Positions 47,117 through 55,514 of a DNA stretch of 64,000 nucleotides are shown here, one piece after another. The notes below the pieces were generated by a model. It saw only the letters and a list, made by a program, of their open reading frames with translations, was not told where the DNA came from and did not search any database. Origin of the DNA: Bradyrhizobium sp. AZCC 2176 (GTDB taxonomy: Bacteria; Pseudomonadota; Alphaproteobacteria; Rhizobiales; Xanthobacteraceae); the NCBI RefSeq assembly GCF_036924645.1, contig NZ_JAZHRX010000001.1, positions 6,103,501 through 6,167,500 on the forward strand, in the 5' to 3' direction. Positions within the stretch are counted from its first letter, which is position 1, and the number at the start of each line of letters is the position of its first letter. The translations under genes and the position numbers were made by a program.

Positions 47117-48207
47117 AACCAGCAACGCCGACACTGCTGTACATCGACGACGACGCCGGCCTCGCCCGGCTGGTCGACCGCGGCCTGACGCGAGCAGGCT
47201 TCAAGGTCGTCCACGCGGCGGGCGGTGAGCAAGGGCTGGCGCGGCTGGCGCAAGGCGGCATCGATGTGGTTGCGCTCGACCAATACATGCCGGGGCTCGA
47301 CGGCCTCGAAACGCTGGAACGGATCATGGCGATTGCGGACGCCCCGCCCGTGGTGTTCGTCACGGCCGCGCAGGATTCGGCGATCGCCGTCACGGCGCTG
47401 AAGGCCGGTGCCGCCGACTATCTGGTCAAGGATACACAGGGCGATTTCATTCCGCTGCTCCAGGTCGCCGTCAACGGCGCCCTGCGGCAGGCCGAGCTTC
47501 AGCGCGCGCGCGACGAAGCCGAAGCCGAGGTCCACGCCTCGCGCGACCGCTATGCGGCGCTTGCCGCCGAACGCGAAGTGCTGTTGCGCGAAGTCAACCA
47601 CCGCGTCGGCAACTCCTTGCAGATCATCGCCTCGCTGCTGCATCTGCAGGCCAATTCGACGACGCAGGACGACGTCAAGGCAGCGCTGACCAATGCAATG
47701 GGCCGCGTCGCCGCGGTCGCCCAGGTCCATCGGCGTCTCTACACCTCGCATGATCTCAAGAGCGTGTTGCTGAACCAGTATCTCGAAGCCCTGCTGGAAG
47801 ACCTCCGGCGTTCGGCCGAAGGCAACAGGATGTCGCGGCTGACGCTCAAGGCCGAGCCGATCGAGATCGACCCCGACCGCGCGGTCGCGATCGGCATCAT
47901 CGTCAACGAGCTGGTGATGAACGCCGTCAAATACGCCTATCCCGACGGCGCCGGCCCGATTCACGTCGAGCTGAAGCCCGACGGCGAGGACCTGGTGGTC
48001 GCGATTGCGGACGACGGCGTGGGTCTCAACGCCAAGGCCGATCCGCGCTCCACCGGCATGGGACAACGCATCGTGAGCGCAATGGCCGCCAAGCTGGACG
48101 CCAGTGCCGAGCGCGATCCGAACCATCACGGCACCAGGATCGTGCTGCGCTTCCGCCGCATCCCGGCAGCACCGCCGAAATCGACCAACGCCGCCGCCGC
48201 GGGTTAG
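47113..48207 (+). CDS. Response regulator-histidine kinase hybrid (REC-HisKA_2)
   Basis: Cytosolic 364-residue protein. An N-terminal receiver (D56 in ALDQYMPGLDG) is followed by a short coiled coil and a HisKA_2-type kinase: H163 in LREVNHRVGNSLQIIASLL, then an HATPase with NELVMNAVKYAYP, IADDGVGL and GMGQRIVSAMA. HisKA_2/HWE kinases are the type that feeds the PhyR general stress response in alphaproteobacteria (family knowledge); no phyR or ecfG is in the window. It starts inside the stop codon of the preceding receiver gene. The last four bases overlap the stop of the convergent iclR gene. Confidence 0.93.
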   Translation: MKPATPTLLYIDDDAGLARLVDRGLTRAGFKVVHAAGGEQGLARLAQGGIDVVALDQYMPGLDGLETLERIMAIADAPPVVFVTAAQDSAIAVTALKAGAADYLVKDTQGDFIPLLQVAVNGALRQAELQRARDEAEAEVHASRDRYAALAAEREVLLREVNHRVGNSLQIIASLLHLQANSTTQDDVKAALTNAMGRVAAVAQVHRRLYTSHDLKSVLLNQYLEALLEDLRRSAEGNRMSRLTLKAEPIEIDPDRAVAIGIIVNELVMNAVKYAYPDGAGPIHVELKPDGEDLVVAIADDGVGLNAKADPRSTGMGQRIVSAMAAKLDASAERDPNHHGTRIVLRFRRIPAAPPKSTNAAAAG

Positions 48208-49004
48208 CTGCGCGGCGTCGCCGCCTCGATCGCACGCGCAGCCGCGACAAGAACGTCGGCCACCTCGATCGCGCGACGCGGGCTCAGCCTGTTTCGGATG
48301 GCGGAGAGCGTAATCGCGGCGGCAGGCTGGCCGTCCGGCGTCCGGATCCAGGCCGAAAGCGACTTCGTCCCCTGCACGAGCCCGACGTCACGCAGATTGT
48401 AGCCCCTGCGGCGCGCGAGCTGGATCTGGCCAAGTACGGTGGCCGTATCGGTCCGATAGGCGGCAAAGCGGGCTTCGTTGGCCAGCACGATCTTGCGCGC
48501 CTCAGGGACCGGCATGGCGGCCAGGATTGCGACCCCTGCGCTGCTGACGCCCAGCGGACGCCGCACACCGACCTCGATCGACAACACCTGGATCGGATAG
48601 CTGCCGATGCGGCGCGCCACGCACAAGGTGTCGAGCCCGGTGCGCAAGGTTAGAAACAGGGTGTCGCCGAGTTGCGCCGACACCGCCGAGAGATGCGGCT
48701 CGGCTGCAATCAGTAGTGGCGAACGCGAGGGACGCGCCAGCGCCAGCTCCGGCACCTGGCGGCCGACAACGTAATTTCCCGTCCGCTCGCTGCGCTCGAC
48801 AATTCCCTCCTCGATCAGCACATGCACGATGCGATGTACCGTCGGACGAGCGAGCGACGTCGCCCGCACGACTTCCGCGAGAGGTACGCCTCTTTCTCCA
48901 CCAATCGCAAGCGTGCGCAGCACGGCTACCGCGCGGCGGATCGCCTGCCCGCCCTGCCGCGGCCCACGCCCGCGCGCCTTTAACCGACCGTTTGTCATAT
49001 GCAT
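48204..49004 (-). CDS. IclR-family transcriptional regulator
   Basis: Regulator of 266 residues, divergent from the catabolic operon at 49170. The N-terminal winged helix includes RRAVAVLRTLAIGGE and the recognition segment ATSLARPTVHRIVHVL. The effector domain starts near AEPHLSAVSAQLGDTLFL and contains RIGSYPIQVLSIEVG, RRPLGVSSAGVAILAAM and the late LSAWIRTPDGQPAAAITLSA. IclR proteins typically repress or activate an adjacent aromatic or C2 catabolic operon and are released by a pathway metabolite. Two palindromes directly upstream (49012-49046) are fitting operators. The start could be the ATG at 49004 or at 48998; both follow GCGGACA. Confidence 0.92.
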   Translation of the reverse strand: MHMTNGRLKARGRGPRQGGQAIRRAVAVLRTLAIGGERGVPLAEVVRATSLARPTVHRIVHVLIEEGIVERSERTGNYVVGRQVPELALARPSRSPLLIAAEPHLSAVSAQLGDTLFLTLRTGLDTLCVARRIGSYPIQVLSIEVGVRRPLGVSSAGVAILAAMPVPEARKIVLANEARFAAYRTDTATVLGQIQLARRRGYNLRDVGLVQGTKSLSAWIRTPDGQPAAAITLSAIRNRLSPRRAIEVADVLVAAARAIEAATPRS

Positions 49005-49007
49005 TGT

Positions 49008-49055
49008 CCGCTGTCCACAATGTGGACAAAAACACCACAATTTGGTCGACAGCGG
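49008..49055. promoter_or_regulatory. Paired IclR-type operators
   Basis: Site 1, TGTCCACAATGTGGACA at 49012-49028, is a perfect palindrome with 8-base arms. Site 2, ACCACAATTTGGT at 49034-49046, keeps the core, and the cores CCACAATGTGG and CCACAATTTGG are exactly 20 bases apart. CCGCTGTC (49008-49015) and its complement (49048-49055) enclose both. The block sits just before the iclR start and 115 bases before the divergent operon. Confidence 0.7.
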
Positions 49056-49169
49056 AAGGGCTGAGCGCAAGATCGGGCGCGCGGAACAATAAAGGCGCGC
49101 ATGCCGCTCGGACGGGGCTCGCGCAAAACAAAAAGGTAGCGGCGATCCGCCGCTTTTCGGGAGAATGCG

Positions 49170-50147
49170 ATGAAATTTTTCGCGATCGCAGGCGTCGCTG
49201 TATCGGTACTATTTGCGGCTTCGTTGAGCACGCCCGCCGAGGCCCAGCAATGGCCGGCGCGGCAGGTTAAGCTGATCGTCCCCTATCCGGCAGGCGGCAA
49301 TGTCGACAGCGCGGCGCGCGTCATTGCCGACAGGCTGCAGGCCAAGTTGGGCCAGCCATTCATCGTGGAAAACAAGGCCGGCGCCGGCGGCCTGATTGCC
49401 GGCGAGGCGTTCGCGAAAATGCCTCCCGACGGCTACGCCTTGTTCGTCGGCGCCAACGGCCCGGTGCTGTTCGCGCCCGAGATCGCAAAGCGCGAGGCCT
49501 ACAATTGGAAGCGGGATTTCGTCCCGATCACCTCGATCACGATGACGCCGCTGGTGCTCGAAGTGCATCCCTCGGTGCAGGTCAAGGATCTGAAGGAATT
49601 CATCGAGCTCGCCCGCCGCGATCCCGGCAAGCTGACGATGGCCTCGCCCGGCCAGGGCACCACCAACCATCTACTCAGCGAACTGATGCAATCGGCGCTG
49701 GGCCTGCAGTGGCTGACGGTGCATTACCGCGGCAACGCCCCTGCGCTCAACGACCTGATCGGCGGACAGGTGCAATTTGCGCTGGATCAGATCTCGGTCG
49801 GTCTGCCTTCCATCAAAAGCGGCATGCTGCGCGCGCTCGCCGTCACTGGCAGCCACCGTGCCTCCTGGCTTCCGGATGTGCCGACCTTCACTGAACTCGG
49901 CTACAAGGAATTTGACGGCCAGACCTTCACCGGCCTGTTCGCGCCCGCGCGTACGCCGGCAGAGATCGTGACCAAGCTCCACGACACCCTCGCGGAGATC
50001 CTGAAAGATCCCGCCATCGTCGAGAAGTTCAACGCGCTCGGCGCCGAGGCCGTATCGATGACGCCGGCGGACTTCACCAGCTACCTCGAGCGCGAGGACG
50101 CCAAGTGGATTCCCGTCGTCCGCAAGGCGAACATCAAGGCTGACTGA
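49170..50147 (+). CDS. Tripartite tricarboxylate transporter receptor (Bug family)
   Basis: Periplasmic binding protein of 325 residues. Signal peptide to about residue 25 (STPAEAQQ). The mature start WPARQVKLIVPYPAGGNVDS, NKAGAGGLIAGEAF, LTMASPGQGTTNHL and GLFAPARTPAEIV are Bug/TctC signatures. Such receptors bind carboxylates and some aromatic acids; the membrane subunits TctA and TctB are not encoded here, which is frequent for this family. As the first gene of the IclR-controlled operon it is likely to capture the pathway substrate or a related acid. GGGAG lies seven bases before the ATG, and the next gene begins three bases after its stop. Confidence 0.94.
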   Translation: MKFFAIAGVAVSVLFAASLSTPAEAQQWPARQVKLIVPYPAGGNVDSAARVIADRLQAKLGQPFIVENKAGAGGLIAGEAFAKMPPDGYALFVGANGPVLFAPEIAKREAYNWKRDFVPITSITMTPLVLEVHPSVQVKDLKEFIELARRDPGKLTMASPGQGTTNHLLSELMQSALGLQWLTVHYRGNAPALNDLIGGQVQFALDQISVGLPSIKSGMLRALAVTGSHRASWLPDVPTFTELGYKEFDGQTFTGLFAPARTPAEIVTKLHDTLAEILKDPAIVEKFNALGAEAVSMTPADFTSYLEREDAKWIPVVRKANIKAD

Positions 50148-50150
50148 TCC

Positions 50151-50768
50151 ATGCAGATCGATCCCGGCGATCTCGGCGCGGAGCGGATTTACCGGCTGAT
50201 GACCGGCATCGTGGTGCCGCGTCCGATCGCCTGGGTGACGAGCCTGTCGCGCAAGGGCGTGCTCAACCTCGCCCCGTTCTCTGCCTTCACCTTCGTCTCG
50301 CAGAAGCCGCCGATGCTGGCCATTAGCGTCGGCCGCAAGGGCCCCGACTACAAGGATACGGCGCACAACATCCTCGACACCGAGGAGTATGTCATCCACA
50401 TCGCCGACACGCCGCTGATGGCTGCGGTGCATGACAGTTCGGTCGAGCATCCGCCCGAAGTCAGCGAGGTCGAAGAGCTCAACCTGGAAACGCGTCCCAG
50501 CGATCGCATCAAGGTGCCCCGGCTTGCCGCCGCGCCGGTCGCGATGGAATGCGTGTTTCGGCAATGTCTCGAATTCGGCGAGGCGCGCAGCCGGCTCATC
50601 GTCGGCGAGGTCGTGATGTTCCACATCCGCGACGGTCTCGTGAACAACGGCAAGGTCGAGACCGAGACGCTCGACCCGATCGCCCGCATCGGTGGGCCCC
50701 GCTACGCCCGCCTCGGCGAGATCGTGACGCTGCGCGGCGTCTTCCAAACCCCGAAATCGACCGATTAG
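50151..50768 (+). CDS. Flavin reductase-like protein (FMN-binding split barrel)
   Basis: Soluble 205-residue protein with the flavin reductase/NADH:FMN oxidoreductase fold. VVPRPIAWVTSLSRKGVLNL and LAPFSAFTFVSQKPPMLAI are the FMN-binding parts, with the conserved S/T and the NLAPFS motif. Proteins of this group either supply reduced flavin to a two-component monooxygenase or act alone on flavin; no oxygenase component is within the operon. It starts three bases after the receptor gene, hence one transcript. The product could instead be an FMN-binding protein of other function. Confidence 0.92.
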   Translation: MQIDPGDLGAERIYRLMTGIVVPRPIAWVTSLSRKGVLNLAPFSAFTFVSQKPPMLAISVGRKGPDYKDTAHNILDTEEYVIHIADTPLMAAVHDSSVEHPPEVSEVEELNLETRPSDRIKVPRLAAAPVAMECVFRQCLEFGEARSRLIVGEVVMFHIRDGLVNNGKVETETLDPIARIGGPRYARLGEIVTLRGVFQTPKSTD

Positions 50769-50841
50769 CGGTGGCAGCAATCCGTAGCGCGCTTGCTGAC
50801 GCCGGACGCAGATCGAAGCAGAATTCTCGAAGAGGACGACA

Positions 50842-51702
50842 ATGCGACTGGTGAGCTATCTGGTGGAAGGAGAGCCGCGCTACGGCGCGGCAGTCGACAG
50901 CGGCGTCGTCGATCTGACGAAGCGGATCGGCCGCGACTTCTCCGACGTGAAGGCGCTGATCGCGGCCAACGCGCTTGACGATGCCCGCGAGGCGGTGGCC
51001 GGACAGAAGCCGGATTACGCACTCAAAGACCTGGACGTGCTCCCGCCGGTCCTGGCGCCGGAAAAGCTGTGGTGCATCGGCGTCAACTACAAAGACCGCA
51101 ACGCCGAGTACAAGGACAATTCGGACCTGCCGAAATATCCGAGCCTGTTTGTCCGCAACCCTTCTTCGATCGTCGGCTCGGGTCAGCCGATCGAGAAGCC
51201 GAAAATTTCCGAACAGCTCGACTATGAGGGCGAACTCGTGATCGTGATCGGCAAGGAAGGACGGCACATCCCCCGCGAGCGCGCCTGGGACCACATCTTC
51301 GGCATGACGCTGTGCAACGAAGGCAGCGTTCGCGACTGGCTGCACCACGGCAAGTTCAACGTCACCCAGGGCAAGAATTTCGACCGCTCGGGCAGCATCG
51401 GGCCATGGATCGTCACATCGGACGAATGCAATCCGCGCGGACCTCATGACATTATTACCCGCGTCAATGGCGAGGTGCGCCAGAGCGACTCTACCGAGCG
51501 GCTGATGTTCCCGTTCGATTTCCTGATCGCCTACCTTTCCGCGTTTGCCACCTTGAAACCCGGCGACATGATCGCGACCGGCACCCCGACCGGAGCCGGC
51601 GCCCGGTTCACGCCGCCGCGCTGGCTCAAGCCAGGCGACGTCGTCGAGGTGGAATCCAAAAGCATCGGCATCCTTCGCAACACCGTGGCGGAGGAGCGGT
51701 AG
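50842..51702 (+). CDS. Fumarylacetoacetate hydrolase-family protein
   Basis: FAH-superfamily enzyme of 286 residues, with a small N-terminal domain to about residue 65 and the catalytic fold from KLWCIGVNYKDRNAEY. The metal ligands are the acidic cluster in DYEGELVIVIGKEGR and the later CNEGSVRDW region; ATGTPTGAGARF closes the site. Related enzymes hydrolyse acylpyruvates, isomerise or decarboxylate ring-cleavage products (HpaG-like), or act on ureidoglycolate. Next to a HpaH-like hydratase, a decarboxylase or isomerase role in a meta-cleavage pathway is the natural guess. AGAGGACGAC upstream serves the ATG; the gap to the preceding gene is 73 bases, to the next only three. Confidence 0.93.
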   Translation: MRLVSYLVEGEPRYGAAVDSGVVDLTKRIGRDFSDVKALIAANALDDAREAVAGQKPDYALKDLDVLPPVLAPEKLWCIGVNYKDRNAEYKDNSDLPKYPSLFVRNPSSIVGSGQPIEKPKISEQLDYEGELVIVIGKEGRHIPRERAWDHIFGMTLCNEGSVRDWLHHGKFNVTQGKNFDRSGSIGPWIVTSDECNPRGPHDIITRVNGEVRQSDSTERLMFPFDFLIAYLSAFATLKPGDMIATGTPTGAGARFTPPRWLKPGDVVEVESKSIGILRNTVAEER

Positions 51703-51705
51703 CCG

Positions 51706-52509
51706 ATGCTCGATCAACCAACCGTCGAACGGCTGGCGCAGCGCCTCGATGACGCCGAACGCAGCAAGTCGCTGATACCAGCGTTCACGCGCGAATATCC
51801 TGACCTCACGATCGAGGACGCCTACGCCATTCAGCGCGCCTGGACCAAACTGCAGCTCTCCCGCGGCCGCGTCGTCAAGGGGCACAAGATTGGCTTGACC
51901 TCGAAAGCGATGCAGAATGCCGTCGGCATTTCCGAGCCGGATTACGGCGTACTGTTCGCGGACATGTTCTACCCCGACGCGTCGCCGATCCCGTTCGACC
52001 GCTTCCACGCGCCGCGCATCGAGGTCGAACTGGCGTTCGTGCTGAAGACGCCGTTGAAGGGCCCGGATTGCACGCTGTTCGACGTTCTCAATGCCACCGA
52101 CTACGTCACGCCGGCGCTCGAAATCCTGGAGACGAGGATGCATCGCGTCGATCCCGTGACCAAGGCGCCACGCAAGGTGATGGACACGATTTCCGACAAT
52201 GCCGCGAATGCGGCGCTGGTCGTCGGCGGCAGGCCTATCCGCCCGCTCGATTTCGACCTGCGCTGGATCGGTGCCCTGTTGTTTCGCAACGGCCAGATCG
52301 AGGAGACCGGGATCGCCGCCGGTGTCCTCAACCATCCCGCCAACGGCGTGGCCTGGCTCGCCGACCGGCTGGCCGCCCAGGGCGAGTACCTCGACGCTGG
52401 CGAAGTGGTTTTGGCCGGATCGTTTACGCGCCCGGTCGACATCATCAAGGGCGACACGTTTCACGCCGATTACGGCCAGTTCGGATCGGTGTCCTGCCAG
52501 TTCGTCTGA
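51706..52509 (+). CDS. 2-oxo-hept-4-ene-1,7-dioate hydratase-like enzyme
   Basis: Hydratase/decarboxylase-family protein of 267 residues, FAH fold. [58 protein letters not shown] and [17 protein letters not shown] match HpaH and related 2-oxo-alkenoate hydratases (MhpD, DmpE); the paired glutamates in IEVELAFV bind the metal. These enzymes add water to the 2-oxo-enoate formed after ring cleavage. The sequence is closest in pattern to the homoprotocatechuate-type HpaH, but the true substrate depends on an upstream pathway that is not in this window. Confidence 0.92.
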   Translation: MLDQPTVERLAQRLDDAERSKSLIPAFTREYPDLTIEDAYAIQRAWTKLQLSRGRVVKGHKIGLTSKAMQNAVGISEPDYGVLFADMFYPDASPIPFDRFHAPRIEVELAFVLKTPLKGPDCTLFDVLNATDYVTPALEILETRMHRVDPVTKAPRKVMDTISDNAANAALVVGGRPIRPLDFDLRWIGALLFRNGQIEETGIAAGVLNHPANGVAWLADRLAAQGEYLDAGEVVLAGSFTRPVDIIKGDTFHADYGQFGSVSCQFV

Positions 52510-52538
52510 ACAAGAAGCGTCCCGGAAGGAGAGCAGAG

Positions 52539-52922
52539 ATGACAAGGCGCAAGAGCATTCATATCGGCGAGTTCAAGCACGCCAATCCCATTCCGAACGC
52601 CTGCCGCATCGGCAATCTCCTGATGTCCGGTGTCATCCTCGGTCGCGACCCCGCGACCGGCAAGATGCCGGAAAAGATCGAAGATCAGTGCGCCAACATG
52701 TTCGGCCACATGAAGGCGATCGTGGAGGCCGGCGGCGGGACCACCGACGACATTATCAGGATGACGGTATGGCTGCAGGACCGCAGTCAGCGTGCGCCTG
52801 TCAATACCGAGTGGCTGAAGATGTTTCCCGACGAGCATTCGCGGCCTGCCCGTCACGCGCTGCAGATGGACATGGAGAACGGCGCGCTCGTGCAATGCGA
52901 TTTCACCGCCGTGATCGGCTGA
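52539..52922 (+). CDS. RidA-family protein (possible aminomuconate-type deaminase)
   Basis: Small 127-residue RidA/YjgF-family protein. The order GNLLMSGVILGRDPATGKMP, QCANMFGHMKAIVEAGGGTT, DDIIRMTVWLQDRSQR, and the C-terminal MDMENGALVQCDFTAVIG match the family. The arginine usually found in the substrate clamp is replaced within SRPARHALQM, so imine hydrolysis cannot be assumed. In operons for 2-aminophenol or aminobenzoate degradation, RidA relatives act as 2-aminomuconate deaminases (known for Pseudomonas), which fits the hydratase and FAH neighbours. AAGGAGAG five to six bases before the ATG at 52539 decides the start; longer open frames over this region belong to other frames. Confidence 0.9.
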   Translation: MTRRKSIHIGEFKHANPIPNACRIGNLLMSGVILGRDPATGKMPEKIEDQCANMFGHMKAIVEAGGGTTDDIIRMTVWLQDRSQRAPVNTEWLKMFPDEHSRPARHALQMDMENGALVQCDFTAVIG

Positions 52923-52945
52923 CACGACCGAATAAGGAGCCTGAC

Positions 52946-53821
52946 ATGCCGGCCTACCTCCCGTTTGATCCGAACCCGCGCCGCCCTTCAAGGCTGCCGC
53001 CGCCGAAGAGCATCGACAGCCAGTTTCACGTGCTCGGTCCGCTGGAGAAATATCCGGTGCGGCCGGGCGCTGCCTACCAGATGCCGACCGCGACCTGGGA
53101 AGCGGCGCTGCGCGTCCACAAGGCGCTCGGCATCGAGCGCGGCATCATCGTGCAGACCACGACCTATGGCGCCGATCACTCCGTGGTTCTCGACGGCCTC
53201 GTGGCGATGGGGCCGAACTACCGCGGTTGCGCCAACGCGCTGGTGTTTGCCGAAGCCGACGACGCCTATCTCGCCAAACTTCACGACGCCGGCGTGCGCG
53301 GGGCCCGCTTCAGCTTCCGGCAGGAACTGGGCGCAGTGCTCTCGGACAAGGATTTTGCGCGCGCGATCGCGAAAATTCGCGAACTCGGCTGGTACGCAAA
53401 AATCCAGCCGGAGAAGGACGGCATCGTCTCCAGCGTCGCCAAATACGAAAACCTCGACGTGCCCGTGCTGATCGACCACATGGCCCGCCCTGACCCTATG
53501 CGCGGCAAGGAAGATCCGAATTTGCAAAAGATGCTGGAGCTTCTAGCGAAGGGCAATTTCTGGGTAATGCTGTCGCTTGGGGAAAAGACCTCGAAGAAGG
53601 GCCCGCCCTGGGACGACGTCATTCCGATCGCGCGCGCCTATATCGAAGCCGCCCCCGACCGCTGCGTGTGGGCCAGCGACTGGCCGCACCCGGTCTCGGT
53701 GGTGCAGCCGCCCAATGACGCCGACTTGCTCGAACTGCTCTATCGGTACGTCGTCGACGAGGCGGAACTGCAAAAGATTCTGGTGACCAACCCGGCCAAG
53801 CTGTTCGGCTTCAAGGACTAA
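52946..53821 (+). CDS. Amidohydrolase-family protein, 2-pyrone-4,6-dicarboxylate hydrolase-like
   Basis: TIM-barrel amidohydrolase of 291 residues. SIDSQFHVLGP stands where the HxH metal motif occurs, here as QFH, so one of the two usual histidines is missing, as in LigI-type lactonases that need no metal. Later segments are IDHMARPDPMRGKEDP and WASDWPHPVSV, the latter with the catalytic aspartate. LigI hydrolyses 2-pyrone-4,6-dicarboxylate from gallate or protocatechuate 4,5-cleavage, and a lactone- or dicarboxylate-like substrate fits this operon. AAGGAG six bases before the ATG 52946 fixes the start. Last gene of the operon. Confidence 0.9.
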   Translation: MPAYLPFDPNPRRPSRLPPPKSIDSQFHVLGPLEKYPVRPGAAYQMPTATWEAALRVHKALGIERGIIVQTTTYGADHSVVLDGLVAMGPNYRGCANALVFAEADDAYLAKLHDAGVRGARFSFRQELGAVLSDKDFARAIAKIRELGWYAKIQPEKDGIVSSVAKYENLDVPVLIDHMARPDPMRGKEDPNLQKMLELLAKGNFWVMLSLGEKTSKKGPPWDDVIPIARAYIEAAPDRCVWASDWPHPVSVVQPPNDADLLELLYRYVVDEAELQKILVTNPAKLFGFKD

Positions 53822-54033
53822 GGCGTGGCGCTCATAAACGCTTGGCCAGACACGACATAGGTTTCCCCATTCGCCGGCAAAGCGGAGATGGCCCGAATTG
53901 CTGCTGGCTCGACCCGACCGCGAATGACCGGAAAGAAGACGTGCAGCAAAGCCGCGGTAACTCAAGTCCTTCGTGCGAGAAAGAAGGCTGCCAGCCAAGG
54001 CGGCCTTCAATTCGGCAGGCCCATTGTGAACAG

Positions 54034-54420
54034 CTATTGAGGTACCGCCTCAACGGCGAAGGAGCGGAACTTCGCCAGACTGTTGCGGAGCGGCACGAGG
54101 TCTTTGAAGGCCGCTGAATCGCGATACGCTTGGATTTTCTCAACGGTATCCCATTGGATGATAACAACGCGTGGCTTCGGCGGCTCTCCTTCGATTGTCG
54201 TGGTTTTACCTCCAACGGCAAGGAACTTGCCGCCAGCCGCTTTGATGGCGGCCTGAGCCTTTGGCGCGTAGTCCTTCACGTAGGTCTCTGTGTTCGAGGG
54301 CTCGATTTCAACGACTTGGTATACTGGCGGCCTGGCCTGAGCATGAAGTCTCTCAACCGCGACTGCACCGAGTCCTAAGCCCGCCAGCATCGCCAATGTC
54401 ACTGAATGGTGAGTCTTCAT
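54034..54420 (-). CDS. DUF1330 protein, exported
   Basis: Protein of 128 residues with a signal peptide or anchor (LAMLAGLGLGAVAVERLHAQ) and a C-terminal DUF1330 domain of the dimeric alpha-beta barrel type: YQVVEIEPSNTETYVKDYAP, GGKFLAVGGKTTTIEGEPP and IIQWDTVEKIQAYRDSAAF. The fold is common to small cofactor- or ligand-binding proteins; function unknown. AGGGAGAAACGTC ahead of the ATG gives a normal start. It is convergent with the catabolic operon across a 212-base gap. Exported versions with this layout are frequent and multi-copy in Bradyrhizobium (from memory). Confidence 0.88.
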   Translation of the reverse strand: MKTHHSVTLAMLAGLGLGAVAVERLHAQARPPVYQVVEIEPSNTETYVKDYAPKAQAAIKAAGGKFLAVGGKTTTIEGEPPKPRVVIIQWDTVEKIQAYRDSAAFKDLVPLRNSLAKFRSFAVEAVPQ

Positions 54421-54781
54421 GACGTTTCTCCCTGGTCACTGCGGAAATTATTCGGTCGTGCAGGCTCGCACGGCCGTGCGATTGCGAATGCCAAGACGCG
54501 CCGGCTAAAAAAGACTGTCGGTCTATTTGAAGTGCGACGCCTGCCGACGGCATCAACGCTGCCAATAAAAAACGGTGACGTCGGCACGCCCCAATGACAG
54601 CTCGCGGACCAACTGGATGTCCGTTCATTCAGCGTACAACGTCGGCCGGATTGTTGGAAGGGCGGGAGGACATCTATTGAGGCGCACCAATCAAACTCGA
54701 TTTACTAACGATCGGGGCGACGCCGCCATTTTTTGTCTGAAGCGTAGCATAGGCCCGTGCCGTCCTGCTATTCTCCCGCGC
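54421..54781. other. Gene-free region between DUF1330 gene and aat
   Basis: No open frame here has a ribosome site or family match. The only structure I see is the perfect palindrome CGCACGGCCGTGCG at 54467-54480, 47 bases from the DUF1330 start, which may be an operator. The rest presumably carries the divergent promoters. Confidence 0.4.
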
Positions 54782-55462
54782 ATGACATCGCGCGAGTCAG
54801 CCGTTTCCGAAATCACGCCCGAGGTGCTGCTGCGGGCCTATGCCTGCGGCATCTTCCCGATGGCCGAGAGCGCCGGTGATCCGACGCTGTTCTGGGTCGA
54901 GCCGGAAATGCGCGGCGTGATTCCGCTTCAAGGCTTCCGCATCGCCTCGCGGCTGGCCCGCACCGTGCGCTCGGACGCCTTCCACGTCACCGTCGATACC
55001 GCCTTCAAGGCGGTCATCGCGGGTTGCGCGGCGCCGCAGCCGGGCCGCGACGATACCTGGATCAACAAGCGTATCAGGGATCTCTATGTCGGGCTCCACG
55101 AACTCGGGCACTGCCACAGCGTCGAGGTTTGGCAGGACGGCGACCTCGTCGGCGGCCTCTACGGCGTCAGCCTCGGGCGGGCCTTCTTCGGCGAGAGCAT
55201 GTTCCATCGCGCCCGCGACGCATCGAAAGTGGCGCTGGTGCATCTGGTGGCGCGGTTGATCGCAGGCGGATTCGAGCTGCTCGACACACAATATGTCACC
55301 GAACATCTGCGCAGCTTCGGCGCGATTGAAATTCCAAGGCGCCGCTATCGCGTATTGCTCGACAAGGCGATCGCCGGCGAGCCTGCGGATTTCCTGAATT
55401 TGGCCGCCGGCCAACCGGTCAGCGGCGCGGAAGCGCTCGCGATCATCGCCGAACGCAATTAA
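54782..55462 (+). CDS. aat: Leucyl/phenylalanyl-tRNA-protein transferase
   Basis: Aat adds Leu or Phe from a charged tRNA to proteins with N-terminal Lys or Arg, marking them for ClpS/ClpAP (N-degron pathway). The 226-residue product has [83 protein letters not shown] and the late [17 protein letters not shown], all standard. The ATG at 54782 gives the common length; longer frames upstream are unconserved. In related genomes aat usually follows accC closely (from memory), so the 9.7 kb in between may be an insertion here. Confidence 0.96.
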   Translation: MTSRESAVSEITPEVLLRAYACGIFPMAESAGDPTLFWVEPEMRGVIPLQGFRIASRLARTVRSDAFHVTVDTAFKAVIAGCAAPQPGRDDTWINKRIRDLYVGLHELGHCHSVEVWQDGDLVGGLYGVSLGRAFFGESMFHRARDASKVALVHLVARLIAGGFELLDTQYVTEHLRSFGAIEIPRRRYRVLLDKAIAGEPADFLNLAAGQPVSGAEALAIIAERN

Positions 55463-55514
55463 TGCGTAGGTCTTGCAAAGCACCGAGGCGCTGCGGCGTC
55501 CGCTTCCGGTCGGC

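Noticed and set aside
50596..52545. 649-codon minus-strand open frame
   Set aside because: Antisense to the flavin reductase, FAH and hydratase genes; a shadow of codon bias.
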